A DNA stretch of 36,651 nucleotides. It comes from an uncultured Acidimicrobiales bacterium (lineage in GTDB: Bacteria > Actinomycetota > Acidimicrobiia > Acidimicrobiales > SZUA-35). A program made the translations under genes and the position numbers. Every line of letters begins with the position of its first letter. Position 1 is the first letter of the stretch. This document shows positions 1 to 8,603 of the stretch, piece after piece. The stretch covers positions 1 to 36,651 of the forward strand of contig CALHCB010000029.1 in assembly GCA_937930695.1 (NCBI GenBank). Reading direction: 5' to 3'. The notes under the pieces were generated by a model. That model did no database searches. It was not told the DNA's origin and worked only from the letters and a program-made list of their open reading frames with translations.

Positions 1-342
1 AAGCACAAGCCAACGTTTGCCCCACACATGGATATGGGCGACCACGTCATCGTGATCAATGCCTCGAAGATCGTGCTCACCTCAGATAAGTCTGAGAAAA
101 AGATGATTCACACTCACTCGGGATACCCGGGTGGTTTGACCAGCCGCACCTACGCGGAATCCATGGCTCGCAAGCCGGCAGATACCGTTCGCAAGAGCAT
201 CACGGGGATGCTCCCGAAGAACCGACTCGGTCGACAAATGGCAACGAAGCTGAAGGTCTACGCCGGGCCGACGCATCCGCACCAGGCCCAAGGGGCCATC
301 CCAATGGAGATTCCCGGCGCCCGTCGTGAGGTAAAGGCATGA
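1..342 (+). CDS. rplM: 50S ribosomal protein L13 (3' part)
   Basis: This is the C-terminal 113 residues of ribosomal protein L13, an early-assembling protein of the large subunit that binds 23S rRNA. The reading frame is open from the first base of the window, so the gene starts upstream; roughly the first 35 residues of a usual ~147-residue L13 are missing. The sequence [18 protein letters not shown], followed by a lysine-rich stretch and the [12 protein letters not shown] segment, is characteristic of the family. The stop overlaps the start of rpsI as ATGA, which matches the near-universal rplM-rpsI operon and implies translational coupling. An internal ATG at 28 is not a real start, because conserved L13 sequence precedes it. 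Confidence 0.97.
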   Translation, partial: KHKPTFAPHMDMGDHVIVINASKIVLTSDKSEKKMIHTHSGYPGGLTSRTYAESMARKPADTVRKSITGMLPKNRLGRQMATKLKVYAGPTHPHQAQGAIPMEIPGARREVKA

Positions 343-725
343 GCACCATTCAGACCACCGGTCGCCGCAAGCGGGCTGTTGCTCGCGTTCGGATGACACC
401 AGGCGAGGGCAAGATCACCGCAAACGGCAGCGAGTTCGAGGTCTACTTCCCGAACGCCGTGCACCGTCAGGTCATCACCGAGCCACTTCGCGTGACTGAC
501 CTCGAAGGCGCCTACGACATCGACGTCACCCTTCACGGTGGCGGACTTTCCGGTCAGGCCGGCGCCTTCCGTCTCGGCATCACCCGGGCATTGGTCGAGA
601 TCGACGAGGATCATCGTCCGGCAGTGAAGGCCGAAGGCCTGCTCACCCGAGATGACCGCAAGAAAGAGTCCAAGAAGTACGGACTCAAGAAGGCCCGAAA
701 GGCTCCTCAGTACTCGAAGCGTTGA
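339..725 (+). CDS. rpsI: 30S ribosomal protein S9
   Basis: Ribosomal protein S9 is a small-subunit protein whose C-terminal tail reaches the decoding centre and touches P-site tRNA. The 128-residue length is normal. The family signatures are present: [14 protein letters not shown] near the N-terminus, [15 protein letters not shown] around residues 67-81, and the basic tail ending in YSKR. The start ATG overlaps the rplM stop by four bases, so the two are one operon. About 64 bases separate it from glmM. Confidence 0.98.
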   Translation: MSTIQTTGRRKRAVARVRMTPGEGKITANGSEFEVYFPNAVHRQVITEPLRVTDLEGAYDIDVTLHGGGLSGQAGAFRLGITRALVEIDEDHRPAVKAEGLLTRDDRKKESKKYGLKKARKAPQYSKR

Positions 726-789
726 TCGCTCGGTTCTGACACTCGCATACTTATAGCGCGGCCGACGAAGCGGACGGAAGGACTCCTCA

Positions 790-2130
790 ATGGCTGGAAT
801 CCCGTCCTTTGGCACCGACGGTCTTCGTGGGGTCGCCAACCGTGCGCTCACACCAGACGTTGCCGTCGCGCTCGGTCGCGCCGCGGCGGACGTTCTTGGC
901 GGCTCGAGGGCCGTCATTGGACGTGATACCAGACGCTCTGGTGCCATGCTCGAAGCTGGCTTGATCGCGGGCTTTGCCTCCGCCGGCGTCGATGTGGAAC
1001 TGCTCGGTGTGGTGCCGACGCCAACAGTTGCCTGGGCGGCCGGCGGTAGCGAGACCATTGGCGCAATGATCTCGGCATCGCACAACCCCTATGAGGACAA
1101 TGGCATCAAACTGTTTGCGCCTGGTGGCTTGAAGCTCAGCGACGCGATCGAGTCTCAGATTCAGACTCGATTCGGCGCGCTGTTGGAGGGCCACGTCGAG
1201 CCCGGTCCGACAGGTCCCGACGTTGGACAACTCGTCGATGGTGCCGGCATCGAGGGTTGGATCGACTCCGTTGTGAACTCGGTGGGAACCGACGCGTTGC
1301 GCGGTCAGCACCTTGTGCTGGATTGCGCACACGGCTCAGCAAGCGATGTTGCACGTCCAATTTTTGAGCGCGCAGGCGCCACCGTGACCGTCATCGGCGC
1401 GGACCCGGACGGCGTGAACATCAACAACGGTGTCGGCTCAACCCACCCGGAACTGTTGTGTCGTACCGTCCAAGAAGTTGGAGCAGATGCCGGACTCGCG
1501 TTCGACGGCGATGCTGATCGATTGATCGCAGTCGACGGTTCGGGATCCATCGTTGATGGAGACCACGTGCTCGCGCTCTTGGCACTCGATTGGAAACAGT
1601 CGGGGCGTCTGGCCAACAACACCGTGGTTGTCACCGTGATGTCGAACCTCGGATTTCATCGAGCAATGGCGAAGGCCGACGTCGAAGTGGTCATCACGGG
1701 CGTTGGTGATCGCTATGTGCTCGAAGCGCTCAACGAAGGCCCCTTCTCCCTTGGTGGCGAACAGTCTGGCCACGTGATTTGCCGCGACATCGCCACGACG
1801 GGCGATGGCGTGCTTGCTGGTGTGCAGCTTATGGATGCTGTGGCCAGGTCGAACGCAACGTTGTCCGAGCTCGGAAGCGCAGCGATGACCACGATTCCTC
1901 AGGTATTGAAGAACGTCCGACTTCCAGCCCTTGATCCGGCGCTGGTGACTCGCCTGGGTCCAGACATCAGCGCCGCCGAGGAACGGATGGGCATCGATGG
2001 TCGCGTACTCGTTCGACCCTCCGGGACCGAACCGCTTTTGCGAATCATGGTGGAGCACATCGACGACACCGTTGCGAACCAAGTTTGTGATGAACTGGTT
2101 ACCCGTACCCAAGCATTGATCGAGTCCTGA
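790..2130 (+). CDS. glmM: Phosphoglucosamine mutase
   Basis: GlmM converts glucosamine-6-phosphate to glucosamine-1-phosphate in the UDP-GlcNAc route to peptidoglycan. The 446 residues match the family length. Visible motifs are the phosphoserine loop ISASHNPYEDNGIK with the catalytic serine at residue 97, the magnesium loop DGDADR at residues 239-244, the sugar-binding GEQSGH at 323-328 and the phosphate-binding RPSGTEP at 409-415. The start at 790 is supported by GGAAGGA at 776-782, seven bases upstream. The gene lies downstream of rpsI, a common arrangement in Gram-positive bacteria and Actinobacteria. The next gene is a GlmS-like protein, so two consecutive steps of amino-sugar synthesis are adjacent. 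Confidence 0.97.
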   Translation: MAGIPSFGTDGLRGVANRALTPDVAVALGRAAADVLGGSRAVIGRDTRRSGAMLEAGLIAGFASAGVDVELLGVVPTPTVAWAAGGSETIGAMISASHNPYEDNGIKLFAPGGLKLSDAIESQIQTRFGALLEGHVEPGPTGPDVGQLVDGAGIEGWIDSVVNSVGTDALRGQHLVLDCAHGSASDVARPIFERAGATVTVIGADPDGVNINNGVGSTHPELLCRTVQEVGADAGLAFDGDADRLIAVDGSGSIVDGDHVLALLALDWKQSGRLANNTVVVTVMSNLGFHRAMAKADVEVVITGVGDRYVLEALNEGPFSLGGEQSGHVICRDIATTGDGVLAGVQLMDAVARSNATLSELGSAAMTTIPQVLKNVRLPALDPALVTRLGPDISAAEERMGIDGRVLVRPSGTEPLLRIMVEHIDDTVANQVCDELVTRTQALIES

Positions 2131-2229
2131 TCGCCCCACGGCCCGAGTACTCGGTGCCCTACCTCGTGTTTCAAAGCGCGGCCTACTGACCGATGGGTTA
2201 GGTGAAGTTAGGCCAAAGGAGCTTCAACT

Positions 2230-5200
2230 ATGTGCGGCATCATTGCCATCGCCCGGCGGCGAGCAACTCGGCAGCAGCCGACATCCGCCGAAATCATCGA
2301 GGGTCTCGATGCCGCTCTGGCCGGCCTTCCTGAACCAGGCGCCGATGACCTTGCCGAGGCGCTTGATGCTCGGGCGACGATGCTCACCGCGGTCGATATC
2401 TCACTTCGGGGCGAGCCGGGACTTCAGACATTGCTCTCTGACTCGGGTCTGCCCCGAGAGATCAATGCTCGACTCGAGCAAATCAATGCTCGGGTCAACG
2501 CGATCGAAGAGTGGCTGGCGGCCGAAGGCGATCGTGCGGCAAACATCGAAGCAGTCAACTCCGCGGTCATCCTCGCCAAAGATGCGACCTGGGCGATCCA
2601 GCGAGACCGGCTTCGTACCGCGACCGAGGTGGCAGCACTCGCCGGTCCGGATGCTGGCGATGCGGCGCTCGCTGCGTGCCTTTCGATTCAGCAAGCGTTG
2701 AGTGCTCTGGATCGACTCGAGGTTCGAGGTCGAGACTCTGCTGGCCTGCACATCCTGGTGCGGAACCACGGACTCGACTTCGATGGCCCCGCAGTTCGGT
2801 CGCTTCTCGATGAACGCGAAGCGGATTCGCTGTTTACCGATGGCGCGGTTCGCAGCCCAGACGGCCAGTTGAGCTTTGTCTACAAAGCAGCTGCGGAGAT
2901 CGGCGAACTCGGGGACAACACGGCCGCCATGCGTGCCGGAATCGTGGCTGATGAGTTGCTCCGACTGGCGCTGGCGAATGAGGCGGCTGAAGCCACTGTG
3001 CTTGGCCACACCCGTTGGGCCTCTGTCGGAATCATCAGCGAGCCGAACGCCCACCCCGTCAACAGCGACGAGGTCGAGCGCTCTCTCGGGCTCCAAGGTC
3101 CCTATGTCACCGCAACGCTGAACGGCGATGTCGACAACTTCGCCGATCTGATCTCCGCAGAGAACCTGTCGATCGCCGGTGAGATCACGACCGACGCCAA
3201 AGTCATCCCAACCCTCGTCAGCCGTGGTCTGGCCGATGGCTTCGATCTCGATGAGGCCGTTCGTCGGTCCGTGGCTCAGTTCGAGGGGTCGGTTGCGATC
3301 GGGATCAGCACGGCAGTCGCAGCTGATGATCTGCATCTTGCCCTTCGGGGAAGCGGGCAGGGAGTTTTCGTGGGCTTGTGTGAGGACGCCTTCGTCGTGG
3401 CCTCCGAGCCGTATGGAGTGGTCGAAGACGCGACGAGCTATCTGCGGATGGATGGCGAGACGCCAGCTGACCCGGACAACCCCGTGGCGAGCCAGGGCCA
3501 GATCATTCGGATCTCCGGCGGACACGCTGGCGACACCGCAGGCATCACACGGTTTGCCTATGACGGAACACCGTTGCCTGTCGGCTCCGAGGAATGGCTT
3601 CCGCCTGCGGTGACCACCCGCGACATCGATCGTGGCGATGCTCCTCACTTCCTCCTCAAGGAGATCTCCGAGTCGCCGCTTTCGTTTGCCAAGACGTTGC
3701 GGGCTCGCCTGATCGAGAGCGACGGCCAACTCGAGGTTCGGCTTCCAGCCGAGACCATCACCCCGGAGGTCTATCAGGATCTCACTTCGGGCCGGATCCG
3801 TCGGGTCGAGGTGATCGGACAGGGCACCGCCGCGGTGGCAGGGCAGGCGGTAGCAGCTGCGTTCGAGTCCGCACTTGTCGGCTCAGAGGTAAATGTTCAG
3901 GCCATCACCGCAACAGAGCTCTCCGGATTCAAACTCCGAGATGACATGAGCGACACGTTGATCGTCGCCATCTCACAATCCGGAACCACGACTGACACGA
4001 ACCGAACGGTCGACTTGATTCGCGGCCGAGGGGCAACGGTTGTGGCCATCGTCAATCGCCGAGGAAGTGACCTCGTCGACAAGGCTGACGGTGTGCTCTA
4101 CACCTCAGATGGCCGGGATGTTGAGATGAGCGTTGCGTCAACAAAGGCGTTCTACGCTCAGATTGCAGCAGGCAACCTTCTCGCCGAGGGCGTGGCAAAG
4201 CTCATCCCTGGGACCGCAGCCGATGCCGGCGAACGACAAGCTCTGCTTCGTTCGTTGCGCGACCTCCCGGATGCGATGCGTGCGACGCTGTCCAAGCGAG
4301 AAGAGATTGCGGCCGCGGCCGAACGGCATGCGCCGAGTCGCCGCTACTGGGCCATGGTCGGGAACGGTCCCAACGTGGTCGCAGCCAGAGAGCTGCGAAT
4401 CAAGCTGAGTGAGCTTTGCTACAAGTCGATCGCTTGTGACGTCACCGAAGACAAGAAGCACATCGATCTCTCGTCGGAGCCTCTGATCGTGGTGTGTGCC
4501 GCCGGCCTCGTCGGCTCCAACGCTGATGACGTGGCGAAGGAAGTCGCGATCTTCCGGGCCCACAAAGCGGCACCAATTGTGATCGCCACCGAGGGCGAGA
4601 ATCGCTTCAACGCGGCCCTCGAAGTCATTGCCGTACCGGATGTTCACCCTGAACTCGCCTTCGTGCTCTCCACCGTCGTCGGACACCTCTTCGGCTACGA
4701 AGCAGCGCTATCCATTGATGCCTCGGCTCGCCCCCTACGCGAGATCCGAGCAGTCATCGAGCGACATGTCGGGGCTACCGAGCACAACTGGTTCGTTGGG
4801 TTCGGTCGTGAAATCGAGGCGTTGGCGGCTCGCTTCTTCGATGCCCTTCGTGCAGGGAACTACAACGGTCATCTGGAAGCCTCGACTGCGACGCGGGTCT
4901 CGTCGTTGCTGCGTTTCGCAACCGGTTCGACCCGCTTTGAGTCCTACCAAGTCGAGTTCGGAAAGGTGGGGACGCCGGGCGTGATCGTGGAGGATCTGGC
5001 CGCCGCCCTCACCACCGCGATCGAGGAACTGACTCGTCCTGTCGATGCCATCAAGCATCAAGCCAAGACGGTCACGGTGGGCATTTCCCGGGCGGATGAG
5101 AGCCTGCTCCAGTCCGAACTCATTCAGGGTGTTCTCGAAGTCGGCTGTCCTCGCGATCGCATGTCGTACCGCACATTGCGGACTCTGGCCGCCATCAGCC

Positions 5201-5661
5201 CGGCCGTCGGAGGCATCAACGGTTTCACCCGCTATCGGGTCGAGGGTGACGTCAACGAAGACAGCCAGATCTACGTCACGGACAAGGGTGGGATTGCTGC
5301 CAACCTTCAGTCACGGACAGACAAAGATCCAACGCTGCGAGGTAACAAGCACCGCGTTGCCGTCGAGCGAATGCCCATCGTGACGGTCGGATCCGATGGA
5401 CGGACGGTGCTCATCATTCCCGAGGTGAAGGACGGAACGACGACTGGTCTCACGTTGTGTCACGTTGGTCTTGTCTCTGATCTTGGCGCCGCGACTGCCC
5501 GGTCGGTGTTGCAGGGATATCGGAACCGGTATCGCCAGCTCGTTGATGTGGTCACCGAAGGCCAGCCAACGTTCCGAGAGGATCTACTTGCCGAGATCTC
5601 GACGGTTGATTTGCTGACGGCCCCGATTTCAGATGTGGCCAGTCGGTGGACGCAGAGCTGA
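2230..5661 (+). CDS. Oversized GlmS-like glutamine-fructose-6-phosphate aminotransferase
   Basis: This 1143-residue protein has the GlmS plan: an N-terminal glutamine amidotransferase and two SIS (sugar isomerase) domains. GlmS makes glucosamine-6-phosphate from fructose-6-phosphate and glutamine. Cys2 follows the start Met (MCGI), as needed for the Ntn nucleophile. The glutaminase motifs RGRDSAG (166-172), GHTRWAS with Arg262, Asn298-Gly299 and Asp322 are present. The first SIS domain (about 525-650) has SQSGTTTDT (582-590) and VASTKAF (635-641). The second (about 705-825) keeps Lys725, Glu728 and His744, spaced exactly as E. coli Lys485, Glu488 and His504. Normal GlmS is about 610 residues. 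The extra length is about 140 residues inserted after the first strand (10-160) and about 295 unrecognised C-terminal residues (850-1143). The usual C-terminal catalytic lysine region is not clearly conserved. AAAGGAG precedes the ATG. It could be a true GlmS or a divergent SIS aminotransferase. Confidence 0.85.
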   Translation: MCGIIAIARRRATRQQPTSAEIIEGLDAALAGLPEPGADDLAEALDARATMLTAVDISLRGEPGLQTLLSDSGLPREINARLEQINARVNAIEEWLAAEGDRAANIEAVNSAVILAKDATWAIQRDRLRTATEVAALAGPDAGDAALAACLSIQQALSALDRLEVRGRDSAGLHILVRNHGLDFDGPAVRSLLDEREADSLFTDGAVRSPDGQLSFVYKAAAEIGELGDNTAAMRAGIVADELLRLALANEAAEATVLGHTRWASVGIISEPNAHPVNSDEVERSLGLQGPYVTATLNGDVDNFADLISAENLSIAGEITTDAKVIPTLVSRGLADGFDLDEAVRRSVAQFEGSVAIGISTAVAADDLHLALRGSGQGVFVGLCEDAFVVASEPYGVVEDATSYLRMDGETPADPDNPVASQGQIIRISGGHAGDTAGITRFAYDGTPLPVGSEEWLPPAVTTRDIDRGDAPHFLLKEISESPLSFAKTLRARLIESDGQLEVRLPAETITPEVYQDLTSGRIRRVEVIGQGTAAVAGQAVAAAFESALVGSEVNVQAITATELSGFKLRDDMSDTLIVAISQSGTTTDTNRTVDLIRGRGATVVAIVNRRGSDLVDKADGVLYTSDGRDVEMSVASTKAFYAQIAAGNLLAEGVAKLIPGTAADAGERQALLRSLRDLPDAMRATLSKREEIAAAAERHAPSRRYWAMVGNGPNVVAARELRIKLSELCYKSIACDVTEDKKHIDLSSEPLIVVCAAGLVGSNADDVAKEVAIFRAHKAAPIVIATEGENRFNAALEVIAVPDVHPELAFVLSTVVGHLFGYEAALSIDASARPLREIRAVIERHVGATEHNWFVGFGREIEALAARFFDALRAGNYNGHLEASTATRVSSLLRFATGSTRFESYQVEFGKVGTPGVIVEDLAAALTTAIEELTRPVDAIKHQAKTVTVGISRADESLLQSELIQGVLEVGCPRDRMSYRTLRTLAAISPAVGGINGFTRYRVEGDVNEDSQIYVTDKGGIAANLQSRTDKDPTLRGNKHRVAVERMPIVTVGSDGRTVLIIPEVKDGTTTGLTLCHVGLVSDLGAATARSVLQGYRNRYRQLVDVVTEGQPTFREDLLAEISTVDLLTAPISDVASRWTQS

Positions 5662-6062
5662 GCAACCTCGCCGCCGCGGCGGCGGGAGCACCCGTCATCT
5701 CGGTTGGCGCGGACATTGTTGATATCGCCCGGATCCGCCGGATCGTTGTTGACCGGCCGGCGTTCGTGGCACGAGTCTTTACCGAACGGGAGCGCCGCTA
5801 TTGTGAGTCGGCGATTGATTCAGCCGAACGGTTCGCCGCTCGATTCGCGGCGAAGGAGGCCGGGCTGAAGGCTCTTGGCGTCGGACTGGGCGGGGCGGAC
5901 TTTCATGACTTTGAAGTCATCAAGTTGGAGACCGGCGAACCCCAGCTCGTTGTTGGTGGACGGGCGAAAGCTCGTGCCAGTGAGTTGGGCATCGGCCACT
6001 GGTTGATCACGTTGTCGCACAGTGATCTCTCGGCGTTTGCCGTGGTGCTGACAACCCGCTGA
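5646..6062 (+). CDS. acpS: Holo-[acyl-carrier-protein] synthase
   Basis: AcpS transfers the 4'-phosphopantetheine group from CoA to the serine of acyl carrier proteins. The core motifs are GADIVDIARIRR with metal-binding Asp23 and FAAKEAGLKALG with Glu71. The C-terminal SHSDLSAFAVV is also typical. The GTG start at 5646 overlaps the end of the preceding gene by 16 bases. It leaves about 18 extra residues before the usual family N-terminus, and I see no better in-frame ATG, GTG or TTG between it and the first strand. The gene may be translationally coupled to the GlmS-like gene. It could serve fatty-acid ACP and possibly the carrier domain of the fusion protein at 21437. Confidence 0.93.
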   Translation: MDAELSNLAAAAAGAPVISVGADIVDIARIRRIVVDRPAFVARVFTERERRYCESAIDSAERFAARFAAKEAGLKALGVGLGGADFHDFEVIKLETGEPQLVVGGRAKARASELGIGHWLITLSHSDLSAFAVVLTTR

Positions 6063-6093
6063 GGGTTCGCTTTGCCCGGCGCACAGATCGGGT

Positions 6094-6564
6094 CTAGCGC
6101 TCCGCCGTCGCCTTGATGCCCGCGAGCGTCGCACGCAGCATGGATTCGGTCTTCGTGACGCGTCCCATGATCTGTTCGTCGGTGAACTCGGCGAGGGCGG
6201 GTGACTTGTTGACGATCCACCAACGTTCAGTGAGCATCGTTTCAGATCCTTCAGACGTCATCTCGAAGCTCCACCACGTGTAGTTGTTCTCGATCCCACC
6301 GACCACGAAGGTGAAGTCGGCGCCTGGCTCGGCAACTGCGACTTCACACATCCGACTCCAGGCTTGGTCTCCCGACTGATTGGTCCCCTCGAACCAGTCG
6401 CCGACGGCACCGGCCCCATCATCGACCCAGGCGCCACCGGTGGCTTCGGGACTCCACTCGCCCATCCGAGTGATGTCGGAGACGAGGCCGTACACCTCGT
6501 CTGGGTCTGCATCGATCGTGATCGACGCGGACCGTTCAAAGATGGCATTTGATGGAGCTTGCAT
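6094..6564 (-). CDS. SRPBCC (START/polyketide-cyclase-like) family protein
   Basis: A 156-residue protein of the SRPBCC superfamily, which form a helix-grip pocket that binds hydrophobic ligands. The N-terminal strand FERSASITIDADPDEVYGLVSDITRMGEWSP matches polyketide cyclase/dehydrase-type members, with the typical W-S-P turn and a long C-terminal helix. No catalytic residues can be assigned. It is the last gene of a leftward group after the SDR and VOC genes, with 29 bases between it and the VOC stop, and it converges on acpS across a 31-base gap. A role in binding or processing a lipid-like or aromatic compound is inference. Confidence 0.8.
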   Translation of the reverse strand: MQAPSNAIFERSASITIDADPDEVYGLVSDITRMGEWSPEATGGAWVDDGAGAVGDWFEGTNQSGDQAWSRMCEVAVAEPGADFTFVVGGIENNYTWWSFEMTSEGSETMLTERWWIVNKSPALAEFTDEQIMGRVTKTESMLRATLAGIKATAER

Positions 6565-6593
6565 GAGCAGACAGTAGTAAGTGCGTCTTGGAG

Positions 6594-7052
6594 TTAGGGA
6601 GTTTGTGTCTGCACCAGTTCCAGGATCGTGCCATCGGGGTCCTTGAAACAGACAAAGCGCGTGGTGGGTTGACCGGCGAGCGTGACAGATGCTGGCTCGG
6701 ACAAGAACTCGACGCCTTCGTCCCGCAGGCGTTTCATGTCGCCGTCGAGATCATCACTCGACAGTGCAATCCGAGCGATGCCAAGGTGATAGAGGTGTGC
6801 ATAAGGTGGCGCCGAGTCATGGGGTTCTTGCCATTCCAACAGATCGAGCATGAACGGCCCGGATGGTGTCGGAAGAACGAACAGCGCCCCCTTGACTCGG
6901 TAAGGAGGCATCCCGACGGCCTTCGCTACTTCTGGAGTGTTCGTTGCCGGAACATCGATGGCGTGTCGAAACCCGAGCCGTTCGTAGAAGGCTCGCGAGC
7001 GTTCGAAGTCGCTGCAGTTGACGTTGACATGTACGAGTCCAGTGATGGTCAT
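6594..7052 (-). CDS. VOC family (glyoxalase-like) protein
   Basis: A 152-residue vicinal-oxygen-chelate protein with two beta-alpha-beta-beta-beta halves: HVNVNCSDFERSRAFYERLGF at the start and the closing FKDPDGTILELVQ. Members are metal-dependent lyases, dioxygenases, epimerases or antibiotic-binding proteins. His9 and the C-terminal Glu of LEL are candidate metal ligands. The start used here (ATG at 7052-7050) forms an ATGA overlap with the stop of the upstream SDR gene. The frame stays open much further upstream, to 7628, but that stretch lies inside the SDR gene in another frame and does not look like protein. Substrate unknown. Confidence 0.87.
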   Translation of the reverse strand: MTITGLVHVNVNCSDFERSRAFYERLGFRHAIDVPATNTPEVAKAVGMPPYRVKGALFVLPTPSGPFMLDLLEWQEPHDSAPPYAHLYHLGIARIALSSDDLDGDMKRLRDEGVEFLSEPASVTLAGQPTTRFVCFKDPDGTILELVQTQTP

Positions 7053-7852
7053 CGCTTCACCTGATCGACCGTGTCTCCATTGTCGATGACGAGTTCGGCG
7101 CCGTTGACATGTTTCGATTCCGCCGAACTGAGGAACAGCACCATGTTCGCAACATCGAGGGGCTCGCCGATACCAAGAGCGATTCGACTTGCTTCCGGAT
7201 CTGGTTGGTCCATCATGTCGAAGCCGCCCAGTGTCTTGAGTGCGTTGTGGACCATCGGGGTGGAGATACTGCCCGGGTGGACGGAGTTGCATCGCACCCC
7301 GTTCTTCTCGGCCCGGCAATGAGCCGCGATGGACTTGGTCATCGCTCGAATCGCCCCCTTGGCCGCGGAATAGGCGAAGTACGGACTGATGCCGACCAGT
7401 CCGGCGACCGAGGACATGTTGATGATCGAACCGCCGCCTCCACGTGTCATTGCGGGGAGAGCAGCCCGGCACCCGAAGAAGGTGCTGTCGACGTGCACCC
7501 TCATGACGTCGCGCCAGACATCTGTGGTCGTCGCTTCGATGTTCGCGATCGGGGCGATTCCAGCGTTGTTCACCAGAATGTCGAGCCGTCCGTGGCTGGC
7601 CATCGTCGAATCGATCAACTGGGTCCACGAGGCTTCATCACCGACATCCTGGGCAACGAACTCGCCGCCGCATGCCTTGGCGACCTCGGCGCCTGCGTCA
7701 CTATCTATGTCGGTGAGGATGAGCCGTGCCCCTTCCTCACCGAGACGCAATGCATCGGCTCGGCCGAGACCGGATGCGGCGCCCGTGATGATCGCCACCT
7801 TGTCTTCGACGCGCCCCTTTCGACTGGTGCGGAGTTGGTCTGACGTTGTCAT
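7049..7852 (-). CDS. SDR family NAD(P)-dependent oxidoreductase
   Basis: A 267-residue classical short-chain dehydrogenase/reductase. The Rossmann motif TGAASGLG is at residues 23-30. An acidic residue ends strand 2 (Asp48), favouring NAD over NADP. NNAG is at 95-98, catalytic Ser at 147/148 and YSAAK with Tyr161 and Lys165. The HPGSISTPM segment and the C-terminal NGAELVIDNG are also standard. I chose the ATG at 7852 because AAAGGA lies nine bases upstream; the frame is open further but the sequence before it is not family-like. It is the first gene of the leftward SDR-VOC-SRPBCC operon. An oxidation or reduction of a hydroxy/keto group is expected; the substrate is unknown. Confidence 0.93.
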   Translation of the reverse strand: MTTSDQLRTSRKGRVEDKVAIITGAASGLGRADALRLGEEGARLILTDIDSDAGAEVAKACGGEFVAQDVGDEASWTQLIDSTMASHGRLDILVNNAGIAPIANIEATTTDVWRDVMRVHVDSTFFGCRAALPAMTRGGGGSIINMSSVAGLVGISPYFAYSAAKGAIRAMTKSIAAHCRAEKNGVRCNSVHPGSISTPMVHNALKTLGGFDMMDQPDPEASRIALGIGEPLDVANMVLFLSSAESKHVNGAELVIDNGDTVDQVKR

Positions 7853-7948
7853 GGAGCAGTGTCCTTTGCAGCAGCGATCCCTGGAGTCTTCACGGTGTTC
7901 GATGGTCACACCAGTCTCCATTGCTCCGCCACGTGCGAGACTCGTGTC

Positions 7949-8539
7949 GTGGTCAGTCCCCTGCAAGCTGCAATAGAGGTCGCCTGGGAGTCTCTGGGCG
8001 ATCGTGAATCCCTGATGCCAGATCTGGCAGCTGATGCGGTGTTGGTTCGTGCGAACGATGGTGAGCTGCTCCCAGCAGTACCACGGATCCTGGAACTGGC
8101 AGTGACAGCAGAGTATGGATCGGTTCCCGCCCATGAGCTGATTGCTCGCCTTGCCCCCGTCGTTGACGAGAGCGGGCCGAGCCGCACGGTTGTTCTTGAT
8201 GTTCTCGACGCATGGTGGAACACAACGCTTGCTCTCGACGTATCAGAAGAGGGCGGGCGTTCGGCAGGCGAGGTTCTCGGCGCTCTTGCCCACCTGAACG
8301 AACCGTTGGTTCGCTGGCTGGGACCGTGGCTGGTTGATCTCGACGGACCAGCGGCGCGACACCTCGCGGCGTTCATTCTCAGTGAAGGGGCGGGCGAAGC
8401 TTGGGACGATGTCCCAGACAAGCGATCCCAGGTGCTGGGTTGGGCGGCGACTGAGCCCGTGGTTTTCGGACTGACGTTGGTCGGTGGTGTTCATCTTGAC
8501 GAGGGTGACCTGAGCGACGTTCTCGATCGACTCCTCTAG
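7949..8539 (+). CDS. Hypothetical protein
   Basis: A predicted soluble, acidic, mostly helical protein of about 196 residues that I do not recognise. It is rich in Leu, Ala, Asp and Glu, with repeated helix-like stretches (for example LLPAVPRILELAVTAEYG and HELIARLAPVVD). There is no signal peptide, membrane segment or metal motif. The start is uncertain: GTG at 7949 is used here, a GTG at 7859 would add 30 residues but would run into the promoter region of the divergent SDR gene, and ATG at 8015 is possible. None has a convincing ribosome site. The frame is likely real because it is long, uninterrupted and co-directional with the hydrolase gene that follows after 64 bases. Confidence 0.5.
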   Translation: MVSPLQAAIEVAWESLGDRESLMPDLAADAVLVRANDGELLPAVPRILELAVTAEYGSVPAHELIARLAPVVDESGPSRTVVLDVLDAWWNTTLALDVSEEGGRSAGEVLGALAHLNEPLVRWLGPWLVDLDGPAARHLAAFILSEGAGEAWDDVPDKRSQVLGWAATEPVVFGLTLVGGVHLDEGDLSDVLDRLL

Positions 8540-8603
8540 GGGGTTGGGCAATGGGTTTGGTTGTGGCAACGGACAATCGTGCTCGTCGAGGTGAGCTGAG
8601 TCG

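Noticed and set aside
258-1085. 275-codon minus-strand open frame across rplM, rpsI and glmM
   Set aside because: It is antisense to three firmly identified genes and crosses gene boundaries.
2131-2229. Possible glmS-type regulatory RNA before the GlmS-like gene
   Set aside because: The 99-base gap is too short for the glmS ribozyme, which is known from Firmicutes, and shows no matching core; only a repeated GTTAGG and a ribosome site are seen.
2401-3729. 442-codon minus-strand open frame inside the GlmS-like gene
   Set aside because: The plus strand has clear conserved motifs; the minus translation shows none and no ribosome site.
7053-7628. Upstream extension of the VOC protein frame
   Set aside because: It runs through the SDR gene in another frame, gives Arg/His-rich nonsense, and the ATG at 7052 starts the conserved domain with an ATGA overlap.
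7859-7948. N-terminal extension of the hypothetical gene from GTG 7859
   Set aside because: It overlaps the leader of the divergent SDR gene, has no properly spaced ribosome site and contains sequence unlike the rest of the protein.
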